Source: DASPSM01 sp963800135 (lineage in GTDB: Bacteria; Planctomycetota; Planctomycetia; Planctomycetales; Planctomycetaceae). From it: DNA of 64,000 nt. The stretch lies in the NCBI GenBank assembly GCA_963800135.1, contig CAWCZR010000005.1:1-64000 (forward strand), written 5' to 3'. Below the pieces are notes generated by a model. The model saw nothing but the letters and a program-made list of their open reading frames with translations. It was not told the origin of the DNA and searched no databases. Positions 37,251 to 46,441 of the stretch are shown one piece after another; the stretch's first letter is position 1, and each line of letters starts with the position of its first letter. The position numbers and the translations under genes were made by a program.

Positions 37251-37496
37251 TCAGTCGGTCATCTGATGCCAGAGCGCGAGATACCAGCCCACGAACGCAT
37301 TGGTCTTTGTTGACCTGTCGCAGAAAAAAAGGAGTGGGCTGTACGTCAATCGCAGTGCCGCTTGGAGCCGCGGGTAGTCACCGAATCGCCGATAAATGCA
37401 ATCCAACGGACCGACCGCGAGCGGATACATCGCAATCACGAGCGCGAGTCCCAACCCAAACCAGGCCCGCGACCGTTTGTTCGGCGCATCGCTCAT
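37251..37496 (-). CDS. Small two-helix membrane protein, unknown
   Basis: An 81-residue protein: charged start (MSDAPNKRSR), a membrane helix AWFGLGLALVIAMYPLAVGPL (11-31), a basic loop IYRRFGDYPRLQAALRL, and a second hydrophobic stretch ending FVGWYLALWHQMTD. GGATG(TCGGG)ATG gives a weak ribosome site. It is enclosed on both sides by GTCCC-rich repeat blocks. No family is recognised; amino-acid use looks like a real protein. Confidence 0.6.
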   Translation of the reverse strand: MSDAPNKRSRAWFGLGLALVIAMYPLAVGPLDCIYRRFGDYPRLQAALRLTYSPLLFFCDRSTKTNAFVGWYLALWHQMTD

Positions 37497-38009
37497 CCCG
37501 ACATCCTAGCGGCGACAATTTCCAACTCGAGCAGTCGAGTCCCAATTTTCAATTCAATCCCGTCCCACTTCAGGTTTCGACTTAACTGCCGAGGGACCTG
37601 AGCTTTAGAGGCTTCGCGAGTTTCGAGTCCCCAGTCCCGCGTTCGAATCCCGTCCCGTTGTTCGAGTCCCATTGGTGAAGTCCCGTCCCAATCTCGAACG
37701 TTGAATCGGCAGTTCTCCTCGACGTCGGGATCGGACAGAAGTCTGGACTACTGATGCGATGCCGGGGCTCCCCGCACACGGCGCTCGGAGCGACTTCCGC
37801 GTGCGCACCAGAGATCCATTGTGCACGAACCGGCTTTGCCAGCCAGATCAGTTTTCCAACCGCGTAGAAACAACTTCCGAAAATCCAACCGTGGTCATGG
37901 GAAGCGTATTGGTTTCCCCAAATCGGTAATGTGACCCGAAAATCCGAGTGATATGCCGCCTCCGGCGGCGCCTGTTTGCTGGCAATCCCACAAAAACAGG
38001 AGTCAGCCG
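37497..38009. other. Repeat-rich intergenic region, right side
   Basis: About 510 bases. The left two thirds, to about 37705, hold the second GTCCC-rich block. The rest, from 37730 to 38009, has no recognised feature apart from GGAG before the next ATG. Confidence 0.65.
37530..37705 (+). repeat. Degenerate GTCCC-rich array, right block
   Basis: About eight GTCCC cores in 175 bases with flanks like those of the left block: GAGTCCCAATTTTCAATTC, CCCGTCCCACTTC, GAGTCCCCAGTCCCGCG, GAATCCCGTCCCGTTG, GAGTCCCATTGG and AAGTCCCGTCCCAATC. The orientation is the same as on the left. Confidence 0.7.
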
Positions 38010-38312
38010 ATGGCCATGATGATCGCGGTTGAGCGGACTGCGGCGTCCGTTTCCGAGGTTAGCTCGATGGACCCCGCCCCGAGTGCCTGGCACATGGTTG
38101 GCGGAGCTTTGTTGGGCGGTGTGGGGGTCGGCTCGGTGGCCGTCATCGATGCTTTACTGCTGGAGCTGGCTGCCAGCCCGGCTCGGTTCTCGCTCTTCGC
38201 GGAGCTACGGCGCTCGGTCACGTCGCCCGTCCTGGCGTACTTCGTCGTGATCGGCTCGTTGGTGGGCTTGCTTTTCGGCCTGGCGTGTCGACCGTCTATA
38301 CACTCTGTGTGA
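38010..38312 (+). CDS. Small membrane protein, unknown
   Basis: A 100-residue protein with two likely helices: HMVGGALLGGVGVGSVAVIDALLL (about 28-51) and SPVLAYFVVIGSLVGLLFGLA (about 72-92), joined by a charged loop. AGGAG lies ten bases before ATG 38010, which is followed by a second ATG two codons on. No domain is recognised. Confidence 0.6.
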   Translation: MAMMIAVERTAASVSEVSSMDPAPSAWHMVGGALLGGVGVGSVAVIDALLLELAASPARFSLFAELRRSVTSPVLAYFVVIGSLVGLLFGLACRPSIHSV

Positions 38313-38417
38313 CTCGGCCTGCTCGAGGACAGTCCAAATAAAGCTGCCGGAGTACTATTTTGTTCTAGGAGCGGCGTGTTTGAGCGTGGTCGCGTCGATG
38401 CGGGTCGCAACGTCGAT

Positions 38418-39405
38418 CTAGTTTGCCGACTCATTCCCGCCGAGGGGCGGATGTGAGTCTGCCGGTTCTTTGCCTGTGTCATTGGCGCTCAAGCGCTCGA
38501 GCGACTTCTGCCAAAAGCCAGCCTCTGCCTTCAGGTCGTGCTCTTTGGCGAATTCGACAAGTGACTTGTAGCGCTTGATCGGGTCGGCGTGGCAGGCCCA
38601 CCAGACCTTTTGCACGCACTCGGGGCACAGCCACATCGGTGCTCGGTCCGCTTCGCCCAACGAGTTCGATCCGTTCATCGTGCACTCGTAGGCGGTGCAG
38701 TGCTGGATGCCCAGCATGTGCCCCGTCTCGTGGACGGCGACGAGAAAAGTGCGACGGTAAACCACCCCGCTCATTTGCGGATTTTCCAGATTGCCGTAGC
38801 GGGCGATTGACCAGACGCCGACGCGGTCCGAGAGACTCGCTTGGCCGAAAACGAAATTCCAGCCCTCGCCAGGCCACAGGTCGGACGTCGTCAATCCGAG
38901 CACCGCCACGGCATCCTTTGGCCGTCGCGGTTTGAGCACCTTGTCGAGCACGTAGCCCGTGAGAATCTGTTCGTGAATGCCTTCGATGCGACGCGCCTTT
39001 GGCGGGATGACGTCGAGGCTGAGCGGCTCGAGAACCTTGGTGCGCACGTTGTAGTAGCGCCAGCAGGTCGGCTGTAGCTTTCGTCAATCGCTCTTGCGCG
39101 GGCGTGAAAACGCCGATCGGTTGCACGTAGATCGTCGTTCGACGCTGCGTCGGGCGGTTCGGGTTCGATCTGCGATATTTGTCGGCCGTCTGTCCGTCCT
39201 CGTGATGATTCGCCAGCCAATCCTCGGGGCCGGGCGCGATTTTGGTCCGATGCAGGGGGACCAGTTTTTCGGCGGCGATCCGAATCCGTTCGGGCATCTG
39301 CTCGAACATTGCCGCCGCGTCGGTCGAGAGTCCGTGGCCGCTGATCAGCCCGAGGCAGCAGAGACCCGCCCAGAAACACACTCGTTTGCGTGTCATCGAC
39401 GTCAT
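38418..39405 (-). CDS. Secreted archaemetzincin-like zinc metallopeptidase (one frameshift near 39062)
   Basis: Reconstructed at 328 residues. A signal peptide (RVCFWAGLCCLGLISGHGLS) precedes MPERIRIAAEKLVPLHRTKI. After the join, LRYYNVRTKVLEPLSLDV leads into a catalytic region with the full archaemetzincin pattern: VAVHETGHMLGIQHC, then C-x-M in YECTMNGS, a Glu, and the zinc-knuckle LCPEC. Family members are usually cytoplasmic aminopeptidases, so the signal peptide is notable. One surplus G in CTGGCGC accounts for the shift. Two further secreted hydrolase genes follow upstream on the same strand. Confidence 0.85.
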
Positions 39406-39476
39406 GGGTTGCCCGCCCTTGCCTCAAACCGCACTTGATCGCGATCCGTCCTTTGAATGCTACGCGAAACCCCGTA

Positions 39477-39502
39477 GGGCAAGCTGCCATGCCAGCTTGC
39501 CC
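39477..39502 (+). repeat. REP-like palindrome, element A
   Basis: GGGCAAGCTG and CAGCTTGCCC pair over ten bases around CCATGC. It is preceded by CCCGTA, the same flank as element D at 55996. Confidence 0.85.
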
Positions 39503-39552
39503 CCTGATCTCCAGTCCCCTAGTCCAAAGGTATCTGAAACCGGAGACGGGAG

Positions 39553-39574
39553 GGGCAAGCTGGCAAGCTTGCCC
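39553..39574 (-). repeat. REP-like palindrome, element B
   Basis: GGGCAAGCT and AGCTTGCCC pair over nine bases around GGCA. It lies 50 bases after element A and, judged by its loop (GGC rather than GCC), in the opposite sense. Confidence 0.85.
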
Positions 39575-39756
39575 GACGGGCGGATACCGGACCTGCAACA
39601 ACCTGGTAAGACTTCCGCGGACCGGCGCCCGGGGTTTTGAGGCAAAGCCAAGTCGCCCACTGTCGCGCTTTACCCGCCTCTCTTTTGGACACTCCAACGG
39701 CCTGATTTGTTCACGTCTTTTTGCCCCGAATGCAGAGCGTATGACGGTTTTTGCAC

Positions 39757-40407
39757 TCACCTCAGGGCGGCTGACGCCTCGGTGTCGTCGTGCGTCGACT
39801 TGGGCGTCGGCTCGCTCGCGGTTTTCGCGATGGGGTGAAAGATCGTGAACCGGCCGCTTTGCAGGTCGAGCAGGCGCAGTTGATCGCCCGACACGGCTTT
39901 CCGGCCGTTGGCGCCCTGGTGATAGATGTTGAGCACGGTCCCTTGGGCGAGGACTTCCGCGACAATGGCCGTGTGGTGCCGCGCGGTCATGGTATACGTG
40001 CTCGCGTCGTCTAGCGAACCGGTTAGAGTTGTGCGGGTGAATTGAATGATGTCGCCCGGGCGGACGTCTTTGACGTCGCCCTTCGTCTTGAATTCGGTGC
40101 CGACACGCTCCAGAACGAAGACCAGCTCGCCCCAGTTCAAATCGTCCGACCGCACCTGAGGTGAATCGGGCTTGGCGGCGTGCGGGCCGTGCAGCGTACC
40201 TCCAGCCGACTGCAATGCCGCGCCGACAAACATCGTGCAGGAGCCATTGCCAACCCGTTTGCCCTGGTGCCGCTTGCAGTACTCGAGGATGCGATCTGCC
40301 AATGGCGGCGGATCATCTGCTCGACAAACCGCAAAGCGGCACGCGACCGGGAGGACGACAGCCAAAAAGAACAGACTTCCAACCGTGCGGCGCGTTGCTG
40401 GCATCAC
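39757..40407 (-). CDS. Secreted CHAP/NlpC-like amidase-fold protein
   Basis: A 216-residue protein with a signal segment (VGSLFFLAVVLPVACRFAV). The core starts LADRILEYCKRHQGKRVGNGSCTMFVGAAL, where Cys57 is the candidate nucleophile, and continues with VRPGDIIQFTR and TARHHTAIVAEVL (candidate His), the order seen in papain-like cell-wall amidases. It may cut peptidoglycan-like or peptide amides, though planctomycete homologues are uncharacterised. It lies between two metallopeptidase genes of the same strand. Confidence 0.65.
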   Translation of the reverse strand: MMPATRRTVGSLFFLAVVLPVACRFAVCRADDPPPLADRILEYCKRHQGKRVGNGSCTMFVGAALQSAGGTLHGPHAAKPDSPQVRSDDLNWGELVFVLERVGTEFKTKGDVKDVRPGDIIQFTRTTLTGSLDDASTYTMTARHHTAIVAEVLAQGTVLNIYHQGANGRKAVSGDQLRLLDLQSGRFTIFHPIAKTASEPTPKSTHDDTEASAALR

Positions 40408-40512
40408 TCTCTCCGCGAGTTTGAACCTTCACGCCAGTCTACCGGGCAGCGCACGCACCGGACAATCAATCCGTGAGCAGCGGAGAAGATCGTCTCGGCG
40501 CCGGGTCACCGA

Positions 40513-41683
40513 CTAGCGATGCACCGTTGCGGCGAAGTTCGTCCACAGCGTGCCGAGCGGTGCGTGGGCGTAGTCTTCGAAGAGCTCTTCGGTGTAGGCT
40601 CGCCGATCTGCAGGCGGGCGTTGAGCTTTTCCACGAGCGTGCGGCGCGTGTGTCCGCTCGGATCCAGTCCAGGAACGCGGCCGCCGTCCCGTAGCCGTTT
40701 GAGATAGGTCTGTTTCCGGTCGATGTGCTGGCGTTTTTCCGGCTCGAACTCGAAATTGCGAATGTAGTCGGCGACTCCCTCGCCGATCCAGAAAAGGTCG
40801 GCTCCGTTTTTGGATCGCGGGTAGCACTGCACCACGTGCGTCAATTCGTGGATCACCATGCCGATGTCTTCGGGGTGCTTTCGCACCCAGGCGGCGCTAA
40901 TCGTGATCTCACCCGCTTGCGCGTTCGTATAGGCCGCCCCGTTGATGGGGTCCTTGAACATGGATTGTGATCGTCTGCTCGGGAGGGCGGCCACCCGGGC
41001 TGAGCAGGTCGAAGATGATCGCGTACCAGTCTTCGCAGAGCTTTTTCACGCCGCCCGCCCACGCCGCGACGTCGGGCGCCCCGCGAAGATCGAGGACGAT
41101 TGGTCGGCACGACCGGCTTGCGGTCCGGTGCCCAGCCGCCGCCGTAGAGCCGCGTGAAGTCGGCGAAACGCTTCGGCACTGTTTTGTTCCCGCCGCGAAT
41201 TTTGAGCTCATCCTTCGAGAGGCGGATGGTGTAATCGCGCTCGTGATCCTTGAGCTCGACGAACTCGTCCGTGCGGCTCACTTCGTGAAAAAGGTGTATT
41301 CCATCGAAATTCCGCTCGACCCAGGCGGCCGACGCGGCTGATGACGACGCGTTCTTGTCCGTCGCTTTCTCGATTTGCGCCCGCAAAGAGCCGGCTGGCG
41401 ATTCCCAATCGAGCCGCGTGCCCGCGTCTTTCCACACCCCGCCGGCCAGCCGCGTGAACTTGGGAAACTTTTTCGCGGCCCCTTTGCCGCCACGGAGGAG
41501 CAGCTTGTCGGCGTAGAGCCGCACCGTGTATTGCCGCGACGGGTCGAACAGCTCGATGAAGACGGGATTGCGCCTGGTTGCTGTCCGCAGCCCGCCGAGG
41601 ACGATGAGCGCGAGAAGCGGAAGCGCGCCCCCGAACACGGGGACTCTCCATAAAGGGGTCAGCCGGTTGTCTCGTGTCGTCAT
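40513..41683 (-). CDS. Plant basic-secretory-protein-like metallopeptidase, anchored (three frameshifts, near 41090, 40955 and 40605)
   Basis: Reconstructed at 389 residues. An N-terminal membrane helix (VFGGALPLLALIVLGGL) is followed by two copies of a short beta module (YTVRLYADKLLLRGGKGAAKKF, YTIRLSKDELKIRGGNKTVPKRF). The BSP domain comes last: GVKKLCEDWYAIIFDLL, PINGAAYTNAQAGEITISAAWV, the zinc site MVIHELTHVVQCYP (HExxH), then WIGEGVADYIRNFEF, as in PF04450 proteins. The three joins need one loss, one loss and one gain of a base. It is rare to see this family with a duplicated beta module. Confidence 0.78.
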
Positions 41684-41814
41684 CGCCGGAGGTCACGCGT
41701 ATTATAATTCTCGACCGGGCCAATGGGGGCTTGCGGTTGTTTCAAAAGTGAGGCGGGCTCGGGCGGCTTCAACAGATTGCGAATTCAACGGATTGCGATC
41801 AACACGGAATTGAT

Positions 41815-42610
41815 TTGATTGAATTTCCGTCGTTCAACCAGCTCGCCGACTGCCGCTACGGCAAGATGCTGTTCAACCGGAACGATCGCTACATCGGCAA
41901 ATCGCTCAGCCTGTATGGAGAGTATTCGCAGGCAGAGATCGATCTTTTTCACCAGATCCTCAAGCCGGGATCTCTGGTGGTCGAAGTCGGGGCGAATATC
42001 GGGACGCACACGCTATTTTTTGCCCGTCAGGTCGGCCTGGAGGGTGCGGTCGTGGCCTTCGAGCCGCAGCCCATTGTTTTCCAAACCCTCTGTGCCAACA
42101 TGGCGCTCAATAGCGTGACGAACGTGCGATGCTTTCAAAAAGCGGTCGGCGCCGAACCGGGAGAGATCCTGGTTCCCGCGCTCGACTGTACGCGCGAGGA
42201 GAACTACGGCGGGCTCTCGCTCGAAGGCGGTCAACGGGGGAACCAACCCCAATGGTCACGGTCGACAGTCTCAACCTGGCTGCTTGCCGCTGCTCAAGGT
42301 GGATGTCGAAGGAATGGAACGCCAGGTGCTTGCGGGGGCCGCGAAAACAATCGCGAAATGCCTGCCGATTCTTTACGTCGAGAACGATCGCCGCGAAAAA
42401 GCCGCCGCACTCGTGCATTTCATCGACGGGCTCGGCTATGCGATGTACTGGCACTTGCCGCCACTGTTCAATCCGGAAAACTTTCACCGCAATCCGGAGA
42501 ACGTGTTCGGCAACACCGTATCGATCAACATGGTCTGCATCCACAAAAGCATTCCGCATAGCCTCGACGGATTTCGTCCGGTCCAACTCGATGCTCCGTC
42601 CTTGACCTGA
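41815..42610 (+). CDS. FkbM-family methyltransferase (two frameshifts, near 42235 and 42290)
   Basis: Reconstructed at 265 residues. The SAM site is LVVEVGANIGTHTLFFARQV, followed by GAVVAFEPQPIVFQTLCANMALN and NVRCFQKAVGAEPGEILVP; after the joins come MVTVDSLNL and the family signature LLKVDVEGMERQVLAGA. FkbM enzymes O-methylate sugars or polyketides; here a sugar is likely but no cluster surrounds it. The only in-frame start near the beginning of homology is TTG 41815, so the true start is unsure. Both shifts act as single lost bases. Confidence 0.78.
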
Positions 42611-42652
42611 CGCGTCCGGAGCTTTGGGCGTCGATCGAAGTGCGCCAACTCG

Positions 42653-43173
42653 ATGCAATACCTTCTGCCGATCACCAAAGTGATTCTCCTCGCGGAGGCA
42701 TTGATCGTCGGTGTTGTCCTTTTGCACCGACATTACTCCCGGAAGAAACGGGTCCTTCAACGGGAATTGCCCTGCCCGAGCACCTCGCTGATCTTGAAGA
42801 GTTCTGCATTCAACAGGGTTTGGCTTGTTTGGTTCGGATCGGACCCGACTCCAGATCGTTCGGCAACATTTTGCTCGAATACGGCGACAGTCGCGTCGCG
42901 GTCAGAATCGTGAGAGATCGAAGCCAGTGGGAGGTTGGCGTCACCGCTCCGAAGTCCCAAAGCGGACCTTGGCACGACATCGGATTGCTGATGAATCTAC
43001 TGCTGGGGTGCAAAGGACATCGTGCCGCTGGAAGAGGAAATCGCATTTATGAAGTCGTATTGGTTACGATCGTGGACCTTTTCTCTCCCGAGCGACAGGA
43101 AGCGACTGAAGCGAGTCTTCACGAATTAGGCACGGCTCGGTTGAAGCGACTAATGCCAGGCCTGCTTCCGTGA
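42653..43173 (+). CDS. Small membrane-anchored protein, immunity-protein-like soluble part (one frameshift near 42775)
   Basis: One lost base joins two frames into about 173 residues. The start MQYLLPITKVILLAEALIVGVVLLH is a membrane anchor. The soluble part runs LPEHLADLEEFCIQQ, SRSFGNILLEYGDSRVAVRIVRDRSQWEV, GPWHDIGLLMNLLLG. The middle resembles domains of uncharacterised proteins found near polymorphic toxins, but no toxin gene lies nearby, so no function is assigned. It begins 42 bases after the FkbM gene. Confidence 0.5.
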
Positions 43174-43203
43174 GATCGAGTGGTCGCGGGTCGAGGCCAC
43201 ACC

Positions 43204-43237
43204 AAAAAAGCGGCCCGGCGAAATTAGCCGGGCCGCT
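43204..43237 (-). terminator. Rho-independent terminator of the redoxin/cytochrome gene
   Basis: AGCGGCCCGGC (43209-43219) and GCCGGGCCGCT (43227-43237) form a perfect 11-bp stem around a GAAATTA loop. Read leftward it is followed by six T (A at 43204-43209), just beyond the stop of the leftward gene at 43262. It also lies after the rightward gene ending at 43173. Confidence 0.88.
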
Positions 43238-43261
43238 GAAATTGCGAGTGAGTTTCAGGCT

Positions 43262-45373
43262 CTAGGTTCCCGCCGACCTCTCGACCGGCGACTTCTGTTC
43301 CTTATCGGGTTTACCTTTTTCCGCCGTCTGTTTACCCGCGTGTTCTTTCGCCGCCTTTTCCTGCATTTGCTTGATGGCCTTTTGCAGTTCCTGGCGATCG
43401 GCGTCGTGCTGAGCATCGATCAGCTTTTGGGCGTCCGCCTTGGGGAAGGCGACGTCGTACCAGCCGATCATCATTTCTTCCCAGGTCTGATCGCCCCACC
43501 GAACGGCCTTCGACGGATCGGGATTGCAGAGATTGTTTTCCGAATTGTCGAAGTGGGCCGTGCAGAGCAGGTTCGAGCCGGCGGGGATCACCAGCGGCTT
43601 CTCGAGCTTGAACCAGTTCTGCCAGTTGAAGTCGTAGCGCGGCACGTCGAGCAGCACTTCCTTTTTGCCGTCCGGATAGGTCAGCTCGTAGCGGAAGGCT
43701 TTCCCGCGCATGTGCATGTGCGGATACATGCCGATGAAGAGCGTGTCCTGGGCGAACTTCTTCTGAGCCTCGACCTTGTAGTCCTCGGCCCCGGCGGGAA
43801 TCTCGAACTGGAAGTTGGCCGTGTTGGTCGTCACCAGGCGGTCACTGACGGTCTTGCCGTCGACAAACAACAGGCCGATCGAGCTGCGGTCTTTTTGCGG
43901 GCGTCCGTTCGGCGTGTAGTGCATCTGGAAGATGAACTTCCAGCCGGCCGGCACGAGCTTCGCCATGCCGTCCGGAGCGAGGAACGGTCGCGTGCCCGGG
44001 GCAAAGCCACACAAGAGATCGCTGGTCGAGATGTCGCCGTCGCCATTTTCTTCCGGCGGCGCCGCTTTGTGCCCGGCTTTCTGGGCGGCGCCGGTCTTGG
44101 CCTTCTTGGCGCGGGCCAGACGCTTGGCGCGGTACTCGGCCCGCAGTTGCTCGACGGATTTGCCGCTGGCCTTGGCCTGGGCAAGCGCTGCCAACTGACG
44201 CTTTTGACTCGCGATGATGCGGTCGGCCGTCTGCGGAGGCGCGATGAACACGATGATGTGGTGCACCACGCTCGGATTTCCGGGCAGACACTGGGCGCTC
44301 TTGACCCACTTGTCCTCTTTGAAGCCCGGGTCGGCCACGTAATAGCGATAGGGCTCGACCCCTTCCGCCTTCACGTCGACGGGCTCCTTCGACAGATAAA
44401 CGACCGCGTCCGGCTCCTTGTCGAGCAGCCAACCCTCGGTGAATTTCGGAGCGGGGGGCAACTCAGCGGGATTTCCCTCGGGACAGCCGGCTTCGACCCA
44501 CGCGTAGATCATTTCCTTTTCGGCTTTGGTCAAAACGTTTTCGTTTGCGAACTTGCCATAGTGCGGGTCAGCGTGCCACGGCGGCATCCGCTGTTCGCGG
44601 ACCACTTCGGCAATCATCTCGCCCCAGCCGGCCACTTCTTGATACTTGGTCATGGCGAATGGGCCGATTTCGCCCGGCCGGTGGCAATTGACGCAGCGGG
44701 CATTCAACAGCCGCGCGACCTGGTTGGAGTAGGTCACGGGCGCGTCTTTCTGGGGCGTGCGGATGCGGCCGATGAGGCAGCCTTTGCATTCGGTCGCCGC
44801 CACCTTCACCGGCTTGCCGGCCAAAAGATCGTCGACGGCATTAGCCAGATCTTTGTGCTTCAGCTGTGGCTGGGCATAGCCGACGCCGGCCCCGAACGAG
44901 AATTGATCGTCGATTCGACCCTGGTAGCGGACGGTTCCCAGTGCGTCGAGAACGAACGCTTCGGGCGTGCGCGTTGCGCCGAACTGGTCGGCCACCTTGT
45001 TGCCGACGTCTTTCAGAATCGGGAACGTGAGGTCGTTCTGCCGAGCGAAGGCGTCGATTTCGGTGATCGCATCCTGGCGGTTCGCGTCGATGCCGATCAA
45101 CGCGACGCCTTTCTTCGCGAACTCGACCGACAGTTCCTGCAAGCGGTTCGCGTAAAGTTTTGCCAGCGGGCACTCGGTGCCCAAAAAGATGACGGCCACT
45201 CCCTTGTGCTGGGCGAGGATTGTCGCGAGCGAGTGCTCCTTCCCGCGGAAGTCCTGCAACGTGAACGGATCGATCTTGCGGCCGACAGCCGACTCGACGC
45301 CGAACGCGGAACCGGTCAGACCCACCAACAACGCTGCCGCGAAGACCAGCCGTCGCCCACGGAATTTGTGCAT
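43262..45373 (-). CDS. Secreted redoxin / c-type cytochrome / copper monooxygenase-like fusion
   Basis: A 703-residue exported protein (signal FAAALLVGLTGSAFGVESA). Residues about 33-190 form a thioredoxin-like peroxiredoxin domain (VIFLGTECPLAKLYANRL, IGIDANRQDAI). CVNCH at 227-231 with MPPWH at 263-267 is a c-type heme site. The C-terminal half has the histidine pattern of copper type II ascorbate-dependent monooxygenases (HHIIVF at 371-376, MHYTPNGRPQKD, YPHMHMRGKAF). The architecture is common in planctomycetes; the reaction is unproven but should involve periplasmic redox chemistry. The Lys/Glu-rich tail may be disordered. Confidence 0.88.
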   Translation of the reverse strand: MHKFRGRRLVFAAALLVGLTGSAFGVESAVGRKIDPFTLQDFRGKEHSLATILAQHKGVAVIFLGTECPLAKLYANRLQELSVEFAKKGVALIGIDANRQDAITEIDAFARQNDLTFPILKDVGNKVADQFGATRTPEAFVLDALGTVRYQGRIDDQFSFGAGVGYAQPQLKHKDLANAVDDLLAGKPVKVAATECKGCLIGRIRTPQKDAPVTYSNQVARLLNARCVNCHRPGEIGPFAMTKYQEVAGWGEMIAEVVREQRMPPWHADPHYGKFANENVLTKAEKEMIYAWVEAGCPEGNPAELPPAPKFTEGWLLDKEPDAVVYLSKEPVDVKAEGVEPYRYYVADPGFKEDKWVKSAQCLPGNPSVVHHIIVFIAPPQTADRIIASQKRQLAALAQAKASGKSVEQLRAEYRAKRLARAKKAKTGAAQKAGHKAAPPEENGDGDISTSDLLCGFAPGTRPFLAPDGMAKLVPAGWKFIFQMHYTPNGRPQKDRSSIGLLFVDGKTVSDRLVTTNTANFQFEIPAGAEDYKVEAQKKFAQDTLFIGMYPHMHMRGKAFRYELTYPDGKKEVLLDVPRYDFNWQNWFKLEKPLVIPAGSNLLCTAHFDNSENNLCNPDPSKAVRWGDQTWEEMMIGWYDVAFPKADAQKLIDAQHDADRQELQKAIKQMQEKAAKEHAGKQTAEKGKPDKEQKSPVERSAGT

Positions 45374-45683
45374 CGATCTCCCCTTCGTCTGCGTACAGAT
45401 TGTCCGTCAACGCGCGATACGAACGAATCTGGCTGCCTGCGAGACTGGCACAGAAATGGTCCGATTCCCGGCCCGCCCAGACTTAGATTCTGATCCCCAG
45501 CATCCATCCGAGCGAATAAGGCGGCAGCCAACGTCCTCCTCGGCCATTCTACTACCGATTCGCCGACCCAACCAGATCCAAGATTGCCGGCACCGGCCAC
45601 GGTACACTGCGCGAGGTTTAACCCGGCGGGCAAGCGGTTTGCCCTCGGCGGCTCGGGGACCCGGTTTCCCGATCGATCGGCGC
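45374..45683. other. Intergenic region upstream of the redoxin gene
   Basis: About 310 bases. No gene was supported. It ends at the hairpin terminator of the next leftward gene, so the promoter of the redoxin gene should lie within it; no clear -35/-10 pair was picked out. Confidence 0.5.
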
Positions 45684-45716
45684 AAATAAGAGAGACCGGC
45701 AAATTGCCGGCCTCTC
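45684..45716 (-). terminator. Hairpin terminator of the secreted unknown gene
   Basis: GAGAG-A-CCGGCA and TGCCGG-C-CTCTC pair around a short AAT loop (45690-45716), with one mismatch. Leftward the next bases read TTATTTG, a weak T tract. It lies 87 bases beyond the stop at 45803. Confidence 0.65.
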
Positions 45717-45802
45717 CCGGAAGCGTTGACCTGCTGAATTCCGCCTCGCCTTCGCGAGAAGAACTGTTTCAGGCCCGCTCGAGGGCCACCCTGCTCCGTT
45801 TG

Positions 45803-46441
45803 CTAGTGACTCGATCCGTTGAGCGACGAGGTCGCGTCGTACACCGGCTTCTCGCCCGCGATCATCCGCGCGGCCGAGGTCGTCCGGGTCCGGGCCGTCG
45901 GCACGCCGATCACATCGTACGTACCGGGGACGGTCAGAGGAGTCGTGTTCGGGATGGTGTTAGCCGTGGGCACCGGGCGACCGGCTCCCCACACCACCTC
46001 AGCACCGACCGAATCGGCCGTGTGATACAGGTATCCGCCATGACCATAGTATTCCGGCGGATGCAGAGCGCGGAACATCGGCTCATCCATGGCGTAGCGG
46101 GCCTTGGCCAGCTCCGTGCGGTGCTCGTCCATCCAGAATTGTGTCGAGCCGTTGAATTGGCGACGGAACCGTCCAAACTCGACGGCCGCATCGCGAATTT
46201 GCTGCTGCTGGTTCTCGGCGGCGGTCAGATCATCGGGCACGCCGTAGAGATGATAGGGACCCTCGAGCCCCAGAAGCGGTTCGCGCGAGTGACGTGTACT
46301 GTAATTATCCGTAGGGGCCGCGCTAGGCCCGCCATACATTCCGTAATCGACACTGGGTCGCGGCCGTGGACTGACCGGCGTCTGAGCGAACGCCGAAGTT
46401 CCCAAAGCACAGACACACGCGGCCATAATGAGCTTTTTCAT
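45803..46441 (-). CDS. Secreted protein of unknown function
   Basis: A 212-residue protein with a clear signal peptide (KKLIMAACVCALGTSAFAQ). The mature part contains Tyr/Gly/Pro-rich segments (SVDYGMYGGPSAAPTDNY), a helical middle with DAAVEFGRFRRQFNG and WMDEHRTELAKARYAM, then EYYGHGGYLYHTADSVGAEV and a loop-rich end. No family is recognised. The leader and even composition argue for a real periplasmic or surface protein. A dedicated terminator hairpin follows. Confidence 0.7.
   Translation of the reverse strand: MKKLIMAACVCALGTSAFAQTPVSPRPRPSVDYGMYGGPSAAPTDNYSTRHSREPLLGLEGPYHLYGVPDDLTAAENQQQQIRDAAVEFGRFRRQFNGSTQFWMDEHRTELAKARYAMDEPMFRALHPPEYYGHGGYLYHTADSVGAEVVWGAGRPVPTANTIPNTTPLTVPGTYDVIGVPTARTRTTSAARMIAGEKPVYDATSSLNGSSH

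Larger units (their letters stand above)
39406..39756. other. Intergenic region with paired REP-like palindromes
   Basis: About 350 bases between two secreted-hydrolase genes on the same strand. It holds two palindromic elements at 39477-39502 and 39553-39574 and otherwise short, uninformative open frames. Confidence 0.6.

Noticed and set aside
36960..37705. GTCCC blocks as a CRISPR array
   Set aside because: The units vary in sequence and spacing, there are no uniform spacers, and no cas gene lies in the window.
43340..45493. 717-codon open frame on the plus strand opposite the redoxin fusion gene
   Set aside because: It is a shadow of the real gene's codon pattern; no motif, signal peptide or ribosome site.
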